NCBI RefSeq assembly: GCF_902459465.1
Contig: NC_047063.1
Span: 20,549,685 to 20,613,684, forward strand
Direction of reading: 5' to 3'
DNA length: 64,000 nt
Source of the DNA: Asterias rubens
Taxonomy: Eukaryota > Echinodermata > Asteroidea > Forcipulatida > Asteriidae
The position numbers and the translations under genes are program-made. The notes under the pieces were generated by a model that did no database searches, was not told where the DNA came from, and worked only from the letters and a program-made list of their open reading frames with translations. Position 1 is the stretch's first letter; each line of letters opens with the position of its first letter. This document shows positions 45,027 to 55,713 of this stretch, in pieces.

Positions 45027-45065
45027 ACCTTTTTACAGATCTTCAATATTATTATTTTATCATTC

Positions 45066-47240
45066 TTCAGTTCAGTTCAGTTCAGTTTTATTTCCACCCA
45101 ATCATTTCAGATGACAAGATATAACATAGAGTAGTAAAGATACACAATAGATTAAGTGGTGGAGGACTCCCAAAAGCAAGCTTGTAGGGTTGAGTCCCCC
45201 AGGGATGTGAGTAAATACAAACGTAGTTTGTTTTCAGAACAATGCCTGGGATAAAAAGTTACACATGGAAAGACATGGACAAACACTAACAGGACAAACA
45301 AACACAAAGACAGTGGTTCTCTATATGGTGGATATGCAGAGAAAAGTAAAAAAAGTGGTAAAAGCTGTATCAAAAATAATATATAACAAAAGCAGTTAAC
45401 TATAGTAATATATACTTAAGGGAAAATAATACTATTCAATCATGGTAATTATATAAGAGAACACATTTTTGAGTTTTCTCTTGAACATGTAGGTACCCTT
45501 GCATTTTTTTAAAGAGTCATCAAGGGAATTCCAGTACTTCGGGCCTTGGAAAGAGACACAATTCATAGATCTAGATGAGGAACAAAAGGGGATATGAAAA
45601 TCATGTGAATGTCTAGTTTGATAAGAATGTATTTGAGAATTAAACACAAACATATTCTGAAAGGAATTTGGTAAGTTATTGGAAATAAACTGATGCATAA
45701 ATATTCCAAGCTGGTGTAAATAAATATCAGATACTTTAAGAGTTCTATGTTTAAGAAATAATGGGTTTGAATGATCACGAAACCCGACACGATTAATAAT
45801 TCTGAGGGCTCTGTTTTGTAAAATAGTAATACGATTTAAAAGATAAGCACTCGATTTACCCCAGGCAAGAACGCCATAGGAGATATAAGGCAAAATTAAA
45901 GCATAATAAATATTATATAATATTTCAGATGGAAAAAAATATGAGAGTTTGCTGATCATTCCTATGTTTCTGGAAATCAATTTACATATATAATTGATAT
46001 GAAAATTCCAAGAAAGTTTGTCATCAATATATAAACCAAGGAATTTAATACAGTTGGTTCGAAGGATAGGTACATTATCAAAAAATATGTCACATGGTAG
46101 ATTATTAACAAAAGGACCAAATAGCATAAAATTGGTTTTCTTGATATTAATAGAGAGTTTGTTGGCCTTTATCCAATTTGAAATATGTACCAACTCCCGA
46201 TTCACAATGTCAAAGAGTGTGTCGAGACTTCTATGGGAACAAAATAAATTGGAGTCGTCAGCAAAAAGAATAAAGGAGAACTTATCCGAAGATTTAGGAA
46301 AATCATTGATATACAACGAGAAAAGAAGAGGGGCTAATAGAGATCCTTGTGGTATGCCGCAAATTAATGATTTGAGAGAGGACTCTTTGCCGTCAATACA
46401 CACAAATTGTTTGCGGTTGGACAGATAATTCCTGAACCACTCCAAAGCAATACCTCGAATGCCATAAAGGGAAAGTTTGGACAAGAGAATGGAATGATCA
46501 ATGGTATCGAAAGCCTTGGAGAGGTCCAGGAAAATTCCCATTGTATGTAAAGACTGATCACGATCAGCCCTAATTCTATCGATTAGTTTGAGGATTGCGT
46601 GAGTGGTGGAATGTTTCTCTCTAAAACCAAATTGTGAATTGGAAAAAATGTTGTGTTTTTGCAAAAAAAGAGAAGTACGAATATAAACAGTACGCTCAAG
46701 TATTTTTGAAAAGGAAGTAAGGATCGAAATTGGACGATAATTATTAACCAGATGGCGATCTCCATTCTTATGGACGGGTGTAACCCGAGCAATTTTCATG
46801 GAATCCGGGACTATACCAGAGGATAATGATAAATTCATTATATAAACTAAAGGCTTGGAAATAACCTGAATTACCTCTTTGATGAGGGGACAATTGATTG
46901 AATCATGACCAGAGCTCTTCTTATTAGGTAAATTTAGGACAATTGACAACAGTTCATTTTCAGTAATTGGATTAAAAAACACAGAGTGGGGATTAGGGTT
47001 GTCAAAGAAATCATGGAAGGTTGAATTGCAATTAGGAATTTTATCGGCAAGAGTGGGTCCAATATTAACAAAGAAATCATTATAATGCTCTGCAATAAGA
47101 AGGGGATTGTTAATACTCTGATCATTCACATTTATACTAGAAATGCGAATGGAAGTATTGTTTTTAAGAACACCTTTGATAACCTTCCAGGTATTTCTAG
47201 TATTATTTTTTTCTCTTCTAAAAAAGATTTCTCTTTAGGG
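45066..47240 (-). mobile_element. Non-LTR retrotransposon, 5' truncated, with pentamer tail
   Basis: The element runs on the minus strand from about 47240 (5' breakpoint) to a 3' end made of four TTCAG units on the plus strand (45066-45085, CTGAA on the element strand) after a 3'UTR of about 345 bp. The endonuclease half is absent. Sequence upstream of 47240 is a C-run and unrelated DNA. A 3' microsatellite in place of poly-A is typical of several LINE clades such as CR1/L2. Confidence 0.8.
45432..47129 (-). CDS. LINE reverse transcriptase ORF, N-terminally truncated
   Basis: A 565-codon open frame with reverse-transcriptase motifs in order: NNYRPISIL (129-137), LDLSKAFDTIDH with catalytic D202, GIPQGS (258-263), FADDSNLF with catalytic D291-D292, then NKLSINIKKTNFMLF and the thumb with FLGLYIDDKLSWNFHI. 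The first codon of this frame is GTG, not ATG. Reading continues upstream with RNTWKVIKGVLKN to about 47240, then meets a TAA, and an apparent frame change leads into EKSFLEEKK. So this is the C-terminal part of an ORF2 protein. The long stop-free frame suggests a recent insertion. It copies LINE RNA at nicked target DNA in intact relatives; this copy lacks the endonuclease and should be unable to move by itself. Clade (CR1/L2/Jockey-like) is inferred from motif style. Confidence 0.88.
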   Translation of the reverse strand: MNDQSINNPLLIAEHYNDFFVNIGPTLADKIPNCNSTFHDFFDNPNPHSVFFNPITENELLSIVLNLPNKKSSGHDSINCPLIKEVIQVISKPLVYIMNLSLSSGIVPDSMKIARVTPVHKNGDRHLVNNYRPISILTSFSKILERTVYIRTSLFLQKHNIFSNSQFGFREKHSTTHAILKLIDRIRADRDQSLHTMGIFLDLSKAFDTIDHSILLSKLSLYGIRGIALEWFRNYLSNRKQFVCIDGKESSLKSLICGIPQGSLLAPLLFSLYINDFPKSSDKFSFILFADDSNLFCSHRSLDTLFDIVNRELVHISNWIKANKLSINIKKTNFMLFGPFVNNLPCDIFFDNVPILRTNCIKFLGLYIDDKLSWNFHINYICKLISRNIGMISKLSYFFPSEILYNIYYALILPYISYGVLAWGKSSAYLLNRITILQNRALRIINRVGFRDHSNPLFLKHRTLKVSDIYLHQLGIFMHQFISNNLPNSFQNMFVFNSQIHSYQTRHSHDFHIPFCSSSRSMNCVSFQGPKYWNSLDDSLKKCKGTYMFKRKLKNVFSYIITMIE

Positions 47241-48876
47241 TCAAGTTTGAACACGGAATTCGCCTTCATTGCTCCATTGGAAACACCCCCCCCCCCCCAA
47301 ATGAACCCCCCTACCATTATATAAAGATATAATTTTACATTAAGTGAAAGCATAAAAAATCAAAAGCTTGTTTTTAAAAATTTAATAATGTTACAGCGCC
47401 CTCTGTTAAAATAATGGTGACTAGTTGAATACTGCCACCAAGAGTTTTAAAATGTGTGTGCGTAGTAATTCTGAGCTGGTATTCAAAGACGTTGACAAAA
47501 TAAAAAAAGGTCTTATCAAATTTACCCTTGTTTGCAAGTTATGAAGACTGTGTTTTTCTCTCAGAGTCTCAGAGAGTCGACGAGGGGTAGCCCATCATTC
47601 TGTAAAGGGAGCTATACAGTGGGTAAGTAACGACACAGCGCTGGTGAAACTGAAACAAACCCATCATCCCCCATCGACATCTTCTTGTGTAGTTGTAATT
47701 TTTTAAACTAAAGTAAAGTAAAAAAAAATAATGTTCAAAATTCAATGTAGTTTATTGATTGATGATGACATTTGAAACTGAAGTGAAAGGTTCAGGATCT
47801 CAGGCCGTTTTCTGGACCAACTTCTAGGTCAATGAGAGTTCAAGGAACACATAGAGCCCAATTTTGGCAAGATTTGATTTAAAAAAACACCTGTACATTC
47901 GCGTGTGTTGTGAGATACACCCTCTATGTATGACTGGTTCGTGGAGACAATAATAGCGGAACGAACCTCATACTTTGTGACTCTGTTTGTGAGTTGGGTG
48001 ACTTTGCTATGGGCGACTTTGGAATGGGCAATTTTCTGGGAGCGAGATGACAGGCATTCTTTGTAGCAGAGTTGGAGACATCTGATTGAGGGACTAGACT
48101 GACATGTATTATGTATCGTGAGGTCCTGTTTTCGAGGTGTCCCTAAAATCGTGGCAAATCGTTTACCTCTCTGTGCGCGATGTAAACAGTCCCTAGATAA
48201 AAATTGTGTGGTTTTATTTGCCAAGCAAAGAGTCTCCTCTCCCTTGACCAAAACTTAGAAACACGACAATGCTCCACTGGTTATTTGCACTTGTAAATGC
48301 AAAAAGTTTGGTATTTTATTTAGGCATGGATAACTTTCCATATGGCGCCATCCACCACCTTTTCACTCATTTTTACAAAAAAAGATATCTCAATGAGGTA
48401 AATTAGATACTATATTATTTCATATCAAATGAAAAAGTGGTGGCGCCATACAGAAACTTTTCCTTAGGCATTTCTACAAAAATATGTCATAATGTTGAGG
48501 CCATACATGTATAAAAATATTTGCCCACGGAACAAGTTTCATCAAACACTATTTCAATTCACAATTCATGATGATCAAATCATGTGGCTGAATATTTTGC
48601 TGAGCATTCTGAAAAAAAAATACAGAGGCTTAAAGAAGCCATGTGCCTTATATCATTTTCATTTATTTTTTGAGATTTTTATTTTTAAACCTTCATATCA
48701 ATATTGTTATTAATATTAAAATTTAAACATCAGCTTGTTGATTCAATTATCACTGTTTATTTATACGCTTTATTATAAATATTAAGAAAGACAAAAAACA
48801 AAAAAACAAATAAAAATTTGAAAGCCAGTAATTATTCACACTGTTTATTTTATTTTATTTTTTTTTAAAATATAAA
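47241..48876. other. Non-coding block
   Basis: A minus open frame of 140 codons at 47829-48251 starts with TTG, has no ATG at its head and no domain I know. TGGCGCCATCCACCACCTTTT near 48342 and AAAAAGTGGTGGCGCCATAC near 48432 form an inverted repeat of about 130 bp. AT-rich beyond 48700. Confidence 0.4.
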
Positions 48877-49116
48877 ATGAAGACAACTGCTGGCTATAGA
48901 GTCATACACAGAGTCTCAAAGAACACAGTAGTCACTGCAGATGTTTCTTCCATGTATGGCTTCACCGGGAACCATACTTTCTCGTTTGGCGTGGAAACAG
49001 GAAAAGCTCAAAACAAATGGGGCCAGTTGAAGTCATCGAAGAATGGTGTGTGGTGTGAACATTTCAATGTCCATCAAGTTTTAATATATGTTTGCATACT
49101 TCATATTAACAAATGA
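48877..49116 (+). other. Protein-like ORF, 79 codons, unidentified
   Basis: ATG at 48877 follows an AT-rich stretch. The first 65 codons (VIHRVSKNTVVTADVSSMYG, GNHTFSFGVETGKAQNKWGQ) have higher GC and a beta-strand-like alternation that looks protein-coding, then composition reverts to AT-rich. No signal peptide, no clear acceptor before the ATG, and a GT (GGTGTGTGG) near 49044 could be a donor. It might be a short exon or gene fragment; I cannot identify it. Confidence 0.25.
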
Positions 49117-49752
49117 AGATAATTAGGGCATCGGTTGATATATGGCATCATTATTTTTTTCCCAATTCAAATAAAAAGACATAATACCGTGAAAACTGGT
49201 AAGAGGAGGATACTAATCTTATTCTTAATAACATAAGTGTAGATACAAATATTGACTGCTTCGAGTGCTATGGTTAAAACTACGACTCCCGAGGTGGTCC
49301 CAGAATGTTCTATTTTCACGAGGTGCAGCCAAGGGAAAATGGAACGGTCCGGGGATCACCGAGGGAGCAGTCAATAATTGTTTTATAACACCCCAACAGA
49401 CTATTTATCATCCTCGTAGTCGTCGGACTATCACACGGCAAACGATGCACTACCACACGGCCGATGTTTCTAGTAAAACTAAGACATATCATGTGAAGTG
49501 CTCTAAACCAATGAAAAGGCAGAATGTTTTATTAATATAAGGGGTGTTATAAGTCGTGTTAGTTACAGTTGGAGTGTGGGTCCGAGTCCCCATACTCTTT
49601 AGTTTATTTAATTACTTTATCCTTCAGATAGGAATGGATTGTTGGCTTGTGGAGCCATTGTGTTTCATTCGCCCTGTACATTAAAAAAAGTCTTAAATTA
49701 ATTAATAAAGACAAAAACAATTTCAAACTGAAGCAGCTCTGCGGCCGGTAAG
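49117..49752. other. Non-coding block
   Basis: No gene seen. A 91-codon ORF at 49265-49540 lacks features. GGGTCCGAGTCCCCATACTC at 49578 resembles a B box only weakly. Confidence 0.35.
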
Positions 49753-50134
49753 TTAAAGGGAAGGTACACGTTTGGTAATTACTCAAAACAAATATTAACT
49801 TAAAAACTGACTTGGTAACGAGCATTGGAGAGCTGTTGATAGTATAACACACATTGTGAGAAACAGCTCCCTCTGAAGTAGCATAGATTTTGAGAAAGAG
49901 GTAACTTCTCACTAAAATAATAATTTTAGACTTCTAGCCAGTAGTCTTTTATTCCTATCTGAAAGCACACAAATTCGTCCAACAGGGATGTTTTTTCTCT
50001 CATCATTTTCTCGCAACTTCGATGACCAATTTAGCTCAAAATTTCACAGGCTTGTTATTTTATGCTTATGTTGGGATACACCAAGTGAGAAAACTGATCT
50101 TTGACAATTACTAAACGTGTACCTTCCCTTTTAA
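49753..50134 (-). mobile_element. TTAA-type MITE, family 1, abutting a family-4 copy
   Basis: GTTAAAGGGAAGGTACACGT at the left and AACGTGTACCTTCCCTTTTAA at the right. TTAA is present at both edges, and the right TTAA is shared with the next element. Confidence 0.85.
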
Positions 50135-50490
50135 GGAACCGTTGCCTTGTATCGCTCGAGTTGGTCTTTGAAAAGCGTTTGTAACCGTTTTTAATGCATG
50201 AATAGAAAGATGTTGTAAAAGTAGAATACAATAATCCACACATTGTCGACTAACACGGTCAGCCATTTACGGGAGTCAAATTTTTTACTCCCATAAATTG
50301 CCGAACCTGTTAGTTTCCAAAGTAAAAGGAAAACCACGCAATTTTGAGGCAAATTTGTGTGGATCATTGTATTCTACTTTTAAAACATCTTTCCAATCAT
50401 GCATTTTATAACAAATGGTTATAAACTCTTTTTATACAAATGTACATGTAGACCAACTCGTCTGATCCCAGAAAACGGTTTCCTTTAAGT
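50131..50490. mobile_element. Palindromic MITE, family 4 (GACCAACTCG)
   Basis: TTAAGGAACCGTTGCCTTGT and AAAACGGTTTCCTTTAAG bound about 355 bp. Inner arms carry CGCTCGAGTTGGTCTTTGAA against AGACCAACTCGTCTGATCCC and CATTTACGGGAGTCAAATTT against ACTCCCATAAATTGCC. Half copies lie at 21978-22172 and about 54065-54180. Confidence 0.8.
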
Positions 50491-50884
50491 GGTTCAATGC
50501 GTGAACATCAAGTGCTGTATTTGACCGATGGTGACTTATTTGTGCTATACATATGTGCATGTACGTAGATCTGAACTAGTATTACACGTACAATGTGTAT
50601 GCTGAAATTTGAGTAGGCCTACATCATAAAACTTACCAAGAGAAAATTGCTTTGTTTGTTTGCAGCTATTGTACCTTTTTACTGTTCAACTTTTAAATCA
50701 TTTTATGACTACGATCCAGCCATTGATCGGAAGAGCAGTTTAGCAAAACCATTTAATAGTTAAAGTTTTTTAATTTGGTTGAATGATCTCATCAGTACAT
50801 GTAGAGGTCAATGTTTCTGAGAATCACCAGCAAGTGAATTAATACTTTTATTACATTTTATATTTTCTGCAGATAGGTGAAAAG
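50491..50884 (+). other. Upstream intron end and 5' leader of the Apollo gene
   Basis: Non-coding sequence ending in a pyrimidine-rich acceptor (TTTTATATTTTCTGCAG, AG at 50871-50872). The exon begins at 50873, 12 bases before the ATG, so at least one upstream untranslated exon is expected but not located. Confidence 0.5.
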
Positions 50885-53161
50885 ATGAATGGGCGTATCA
50901 TTCCAGACACACCCATCGTGGTGGATTTGTGGAGGAGGCAAATCAATCCATCCTCTAGGCTGTACTTCTTGTCTCATATGCACTCTGACCACACCCAGGG
51001 TCTCTCGGCTTCGTGGAGATGGCCAATTTACTGCTCTCCCATCACGGCCAAGCTGTTAGTCGAGAAGTTCCAGATACAAGTTGACCTCATCCGACCGTTG
51101 GAGCTTAACACTAGCAACGTCATTAAACTGGACCACAGCTGGAAGGAAACCATGACTGTGACGCTCTTTGATGCAAACCACTGCCCAGGCTCTGTCATGT
51201 TTCTATTTGAGGGTTACTTTGGCCGTGTCTTATACACCGGTGACTTCCGCTATGATCCAGCGACTTTTCCTGCATCATTTCTTAGGTCGGAGCGGCCTGT
51301 GGATCGATTATATCTTGACAATACTTTCAACAACCCGAGGTGTAAATTCCCCAGTCGTGCCTGCTGTAAGAAGCAAATAATGGAGATCCTTGGTGACCAT
51401 CCCAAGCATGAAATCGTTCTTGCCGTCTACACCTTAGGAAAGGAGGATCTTCTTGTGGACATAGCTCTAGCTCTTCAAACACGCGTAGTGGTCGGCCAAT
51501 CTCGGATGAACATGCTGCTACTGTTAGAGTTACGGGATGTATTCACAACCAATGAAAACGAGGGGCGGGTGCGACTTGTCCGCAGACAAGCAATCAGCAG
51601 GAAAAACATGACTAAATGGAATGCAGAAGCCCCGACTATTGCAATCATCCCCTCTGGACTCTTCTCAATACTCGATGGCAAGCCCTACGCTAACCAACAT
51701 GATGTTTTTATAGTTCCATACTCTGATCACTCGTCATACCCCGAACTGCAGGAGTTTGTCTCGAGGGTGTGTCCACGTGCCATCTACCCAATTGTCAGAG
51801 ATTCAAATTTAATGAACTCAAATTGCCCAGTCGCAGACATGCACAACTTTGGCCAATTTCTAGACCGGTCCCCAATTAAGCAGTTTGATATTCCCCCGAC
51901 AGTTCAACATTACATGTCTTCTGATTTGTCTAATCCAACTTCGGTTGTTGGATTTTGTAAGAAGTTCATCAACTTGAAGAGAGTTAAGAGTAGCAATCCA
52001 AGATGCAATCATGCTAAGGGAGTTGTGTTTGAGAATAATCGTGATGTAGATGAAGAGACGGACGGAGAACCGAAGGAGGAGGCGACCAGATCACCAAGCT
52101 CTCCAAACAAGACTCAATGTCAAGTTGAAAAGCAAGAACAGCAAGTCGATGAAAATGAAAACCACAGCATCCTTAAAATGTCTTCCTCTAAAGCCTTCAG
52201 AACAACTGAAAGTGTCAGCGAGCAAAAGGACGAAGGGTTGAAGAACTCTTTGGAGGAGGAGAGATACACTGCTGTAGGGATTGCTGGTAACTATTTGCTA
52301 ACGAATGTTAGGGAAGACAGGCTGGCAGAATCAAAAACAAGTAAAATGCTAAGTCAATCCAGCAGAGAGCCTACCACTAGTCTCTGCCCCAACTTGGACA
52401 AGATGAAAACCAACCTGTCATCAGGGAAGAAAGATCTTGTTAACAAAAAGAGGAAACGGACATCGATGGAAGAAGCAAACTCATCCGGGCTGGGTCGGGA
52501 TGATGTATTAATCCAGACCATGTCTAGTAAGAGGTCGAGAACTCTTCCACCTTCATTTGTGGCCACCCCTACAACTACAATAAAACAATCCTCCGGTGTG
52601 AAACATCAGCCGCCAAAGTTGTCGTCATCCTCAGGAATAACTGAATTTTTCCAGAGAGTGAACCCGCAAACCCAACCAACGGACAAATTAGACAGAGTCT
52701 TGGTTGATTCTAAACAAACTTCATGTAATGCAAACGTCACCTCACTACACGGCGAAGGAAAATCGAGAACTATGGAACAAAATCTGATTTCTACAGTCCG
52801 CAAACCTAATCATGACAGTGAATCCACAAAAATGTCTTTCAATAAATCAAAATCAAGTCAGAACATTATGCCAATTTCATTCAAGCAACACAGTGTCAAG
52901 CCAAAACTGAACCCAGTCAGTACATTAAATGATAAAGAAGAGGCACTAGACGGGATGACCCCTTCGCAACAAACGAAACGCAACTCTGAAAGAGGAACCT
53001 CCCCTTGTCACTGTTCACTAAAATCCCATCCTTCACAGGCCCCCTTCAACCATGTGGTTGTTATAAAACGAAAGCATACAAAAGACATATCTGAATTGCA
53101 GAAGAGGACAAAACTGACTGCAGCTTTGGACAAATTCATTTCAAATCACTTGGGATCATAA
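50885..53161 (+). CDS. DCLRE1B: Apollo/SNM1B-like 5' exonuclease (DCLRE1B homologue), 758 aa
   Basis: Metallo-beta-lactamase/beta-CASP nuclease of the SNM1 family. In vertebrates Apollo is a 5'-3' DNA exonuclease that processes leading-strand telomere ends under TRF2 and helps in crosslink repair. Seen here: HMHSDH (31-36) metal-binding motif, DANHCPGS (96-103) with H99, YTGDFRY (117-123) with D120, LDNT (144-147), YTLGKE (182-187) and PYSDHSSY (278-285). The start MNGRIIPDTP fits the family. The C-terminal tail (about 360-758) is much longer than I recall for human Apollo (532 aa) and is disordered-looking, Ser/Lys-rich, with a basic KKRKR at 521-525 (possible nuclear signal), YLLTN at 470-474 resembling the TRF2-binding motif, and GITEFF at 584-589 resembling a PCNA-binding box. 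The whole CDS lies in one exon. DCLRE1B is favoured over DCLRE1A/C by start and motif context. Confidence 0.92.
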   Translation: MNGRIIPDTPIVVDLWRRQINPSSRLYFLSHMHSDHTQGLSASWRWPIYCSPITAKLLVEKFQIQVDLIRPLELNTSNVIKLDHSWKETMTVTLFDANHCPGSVMFLFEGYFGRVLYTGDFRYDPATFPASFLRSERPVDRLYLDNTFNNPRCKFPSRACCKKQIMEILGDHPKHEIVLAVYTLGKEDLLVDIALALQTRVVVGQSRMNMLLLLELRDVFTTNENEGRVRLVRRQAISRKNMTKWNAEAPTIAIIPSGLFSILDGKPYANQHDVFIVPYSDHSSYPELQEFVSRVCPRAIYPIVRDSNLMNSNCPVADMHNFGQFLDRSPIKQFDIPPTVQHYMSSDLSNPTSVVGFCKKFINLKRVKSSNPRCNHAKGVVFENNRDVDEETDGEPKEEATRSPSSPNKTQCQVEKQEQQVDENENHSILKMSSSKAFRTTESVSEQKDEGLKNSLEEERYTAVGIAGNYLLTNVREDRLAESKTSKMLSQSSREPTTSLCPNLDKMKTNLSSGKKDLVNKKRKRTSMEEANSSGLGRDDVLIQTMSSKRSRTLPPSFVATPTTTIKQSSGVKHQPPKLSSSSGITEFFQRVNPQTQPTDKLDRVLVDSKQTSCNANVTSLHGEGKSRTMEQNLISTVRKPNHDSESTKMSFNKSKSSQNIMPISFKQHSVKPKLNPVSTLNDKEEALDGMTPSQQTKRNSERGTSPCHCSLKSHPSQAPFNHVVVIKRKHTKDISELQKRTKLTAALDKFISNHLGS

Positions 53162-53493
53162 TCAACCAAATCAGTCGTTGAATCAAAAGTGCAGGATTAC
53201 CTGTCATAAAAAAAATCACTTTACAAATTCTCCAGAGAAATAATTTGCTGTTTGAAATACTCATGCTGTATGCTTTTTTTTTTGAAAGGGCATGGCACCA
53301 AGACATTTTCTCCGTAGGTAAAGGCACCCTATGAGAAAATTGTAAACTGTTAATTTATACTGGGGCATTTCAAGGGCACCAGTAGACAATCGCCTTCATT
53401 GCCTCGGTGAGGTACTGTAGCAGCCATGGATACTGTGCAAAAAAGAACTTTACATTGGAAGGGCTGTACCCCCCCCCCCCCCCCCCGACGACA

Positions 53494-53532
<39 letters not shown>

Positions 53533-53667
53533 AAAGTTGAAGGTTTCGATGATTAGAAAAAGGGCTACCAATAGGTTTTCCCTGTCAATTTCAACAAAAC
53601 ATAATTCAGTTTATTGGCAAGGATTCAAGTTCACGCTCGTTTCCCAACGTGTAGTGTACTAGTTTAC
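53162..53667 (+). other. 3' flank of the Apollo gene with dispersed repeat
   Basis: No canonical AATAAA noticed in this flank. At 53272-53412 lies a copy of the 411-592 repeat (GAAAGGGCATGGCACCAAGA, AATCGCCTTCATTGCCTC). A run of about 16 C (53470) and (CAA)n (53492-53534) follow. Confidence 0.55.
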
Positions 53668-54041
53668 ATTAAAGCCATTGGACACTTTCGGTAAACAGTA
53701 TTGTCCAAAGGCCCACACTTCGTGTATCACAATTTATATATAAAATAACAAACCTGTGAAAATTTAGGCTCAATCGGTCATCGTATTCGGGAGAAAATAA
53801 CGGGGAAACCCACCCTTGTTTCCGCACGTTTCGCCGTGTCATGACATGTGTTTACAGTAAATCCGTAATTCTCGCTATCGAGATTTGATAATTATTTTAA
53901 TGTTTTCTCAAAAAGTAAACCATTTCATGGAATAATATTTCAAGAGAAGTCTTTCACCATTACCTTCTGTAAACCCTGTAAGTTATTTGTAATTCTGTGT
54001 GAACTTTTAATTGTTTGTTCTGTTCAGAAAGTGTCTTTAAG
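53668..54041 (+). mobile_element. TTAA-type MITE, family 2, diverged
   Basis: ATTAAAGCCATTGGACACTT and CAGAAAGTGTCTTTAAGG ends. The core is recognisable (AACAAACCTGTGAAAATTTA, CTCAATCGGTCATCG), but its right half has family-3 features (CTCAAAAAGTAAACCATTTC), as if chimeric. Confidence 0.65.
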
Positions 54042-54815
54042 GGACATGAATGAAAATGAATGAATGACATGTTGCCTTTGATCGGGCGAGTTGGTTTTTC
54101 GATCAGAAAGATGTGGACGAGAACATCCGGCCGGCCGGGAGGTATGCGGCCGGGTGCAGAGACGCTCCCATTAATTACAGCCAAACAAATTTCAGAATGC
54201 CAAGCCCAAAACGTTTGGTGTCAATGTTGTTGATTTTCCTGAAGATGATTTTCGTTCCCTTTTAATTGGTTTTCTAATATCAATATTATAAGTGGCTGTG
54301 ATGGCTGGCTCAAACACGGATGTTATGTTTCTCTGACAAAGCGAGTTATCACAAGGTCCAACCAGATGTCCGTGGTTACATGTATGTGTAGCCGATGAAA
54401 CAACATGTTCGGTTCGATTCGGGCTTTTATCCCAAGAGAAATGGGTCTAATTTATAGTGAGCCAAGCCTTCACAAGTCGGATATGTTATTTCCATGAACG
54501 GAGTTTAATATATAATGGCAATCTCTTTTGCTTGTCAATGACGCCCGCCTTCATAAATAACGCACAAAAGCATTACTCTTTTTTCCTTTGGTGCTTCACT
54601 ACAGCAAAACAAAATAAGTTTGGAACTTGGGGCACTCGGCAGTATTTGAAGTATAAAATTTCCTTCTTTGTATGAAAGTTTTATTGAATTCTGACATGAA
54701 AATTCAACAATAATTAAATAACAAGATCACCTTTTAGTCTTGTCAAATGGTTGTTTTGCTCTCCGTTGCACACAGAGCTATGCCGTGCACACGATCGAAC
54801 GCGGTGACAATTTTT
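54042..54815. other. Non-coding block with a family-4 fragment
   Basis: CTTTGATCGGGCGAGTTGGT at 54077 and AAAGATGTGGACGAGAAC match the left part of MITE family 4. No gene seen. Confidence 0.4.
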
Positions 54816-54975
54816 GGGTGCGTTCGTTTAGGTTCCCTAAGCTAGGTCGACCCCGGTGTGTGGTGTTTTTTTTTTCCCCAGGACGAGTGTGTGCAGATAA
54901 TTACCAACGGTCGTCCTGGTAAAAAGAAACCGCCACGCACCGGGGTCGACCCAGGGGAGCTAAACGAACGCACCC
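54816..54975. mobile_element. 160-bp foldback MITE (GGGTGCGTTCGTTTAG ends)
   Basis: GGGTGCGTTCGTTTAGGTTC is mirrored by GGAGCTAAACGAACGCACCC, GGTCGACCCCGGTGTG by CGCACCGGGGTCGACC, and CCAGGACGAGTGTGTG by the CGTCCTGG region. The loop is short. It is GC-richer than its surroundings. Confidence 0.85.
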
Positions 54976-55279
54976 TTTGGCTTGTCCTTTTGTAAGAGGC
55001 CCTCTCGTGAAAACGGAATGTAAGATGAAGATGGGGCAAGTGGGAGGACTTGGCCAGTTTATTCAGCTATCTAGTGATATAAAAACATCTGTGATTGGTC
55101 AAAATTTTCCACCGATCAAAGGGAACACATAGCACCCTTTTTCGGGGTAGCCAATCAAATTCTGGTTGACCTCATTGTGTCCTGCGAAATTGATGTGTGC
55201 ACAAAGTTGAACTTTAATAGTGTGTACAATAATACATGCACTATTGATTTGACCTCTAAAAAAAACGCGTACACACCTT
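54976..55279. other. Non-coding block
   Basis: Nothing recognised. Confidence 0.4.
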
Positions 55280-55713
55280 TTTTAAAGGAATCGGGTACTT
55301 TTTCAAAATGTCCACAGATTTACATTTAACTTACAGGGTTTGAAGATAATGATAGTGGAAAGCTTCCCTTCAAATATTACTAACTAAGGTTGTGTGGTTT
55401 TTGAGAAATGAGTAAAAACAAGTCACAAAATAGTTTTGGTCTCATGAAACCAAAATTATTTTAGCATGTAAAATCCCCTTAACCAGTTATGATATTATAC
55501 CAAAAACCATAGCATAACTGGTTAATACGTTTTTACATGCTAAAACTGAGACGAAAATTATTACTTTTACTCATTTCTCAAAAACTACAGCACCCAGTAA
55601 GTAAAATTTCAAGGGAAGCTTTCTACTATCATAATCTTCAAACTGTGTAAGTTTAATGTTTATCTGTGGACATTGTGTTTTTTTTTAGGAAAAAGTACAT
55701 ACACCCTTTAAAG
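55280..55713. mobile_element. Palindromic MITE, family 3, copy d
   Basis: TTTAAAGGAATCGGGTACTT to AGTACATACACCCTTTAAAGG. Long arms meet at a second inverted pair, TTAACCAGTTATGATATTAT and ACCATAGCATAACTGGTTAA. It is the most complete family-3 copy and shares its right TTTAAA with the next element. Confidence 0.85.

Noticed and set aside
47829..48251. 140-codon minus-strand open frame
   Set aside because: Begins at TTG with no ATG near its head and no domain. Without RNA evidence I could not distinguish it from chance, though the Cys-containing middle was tempting.
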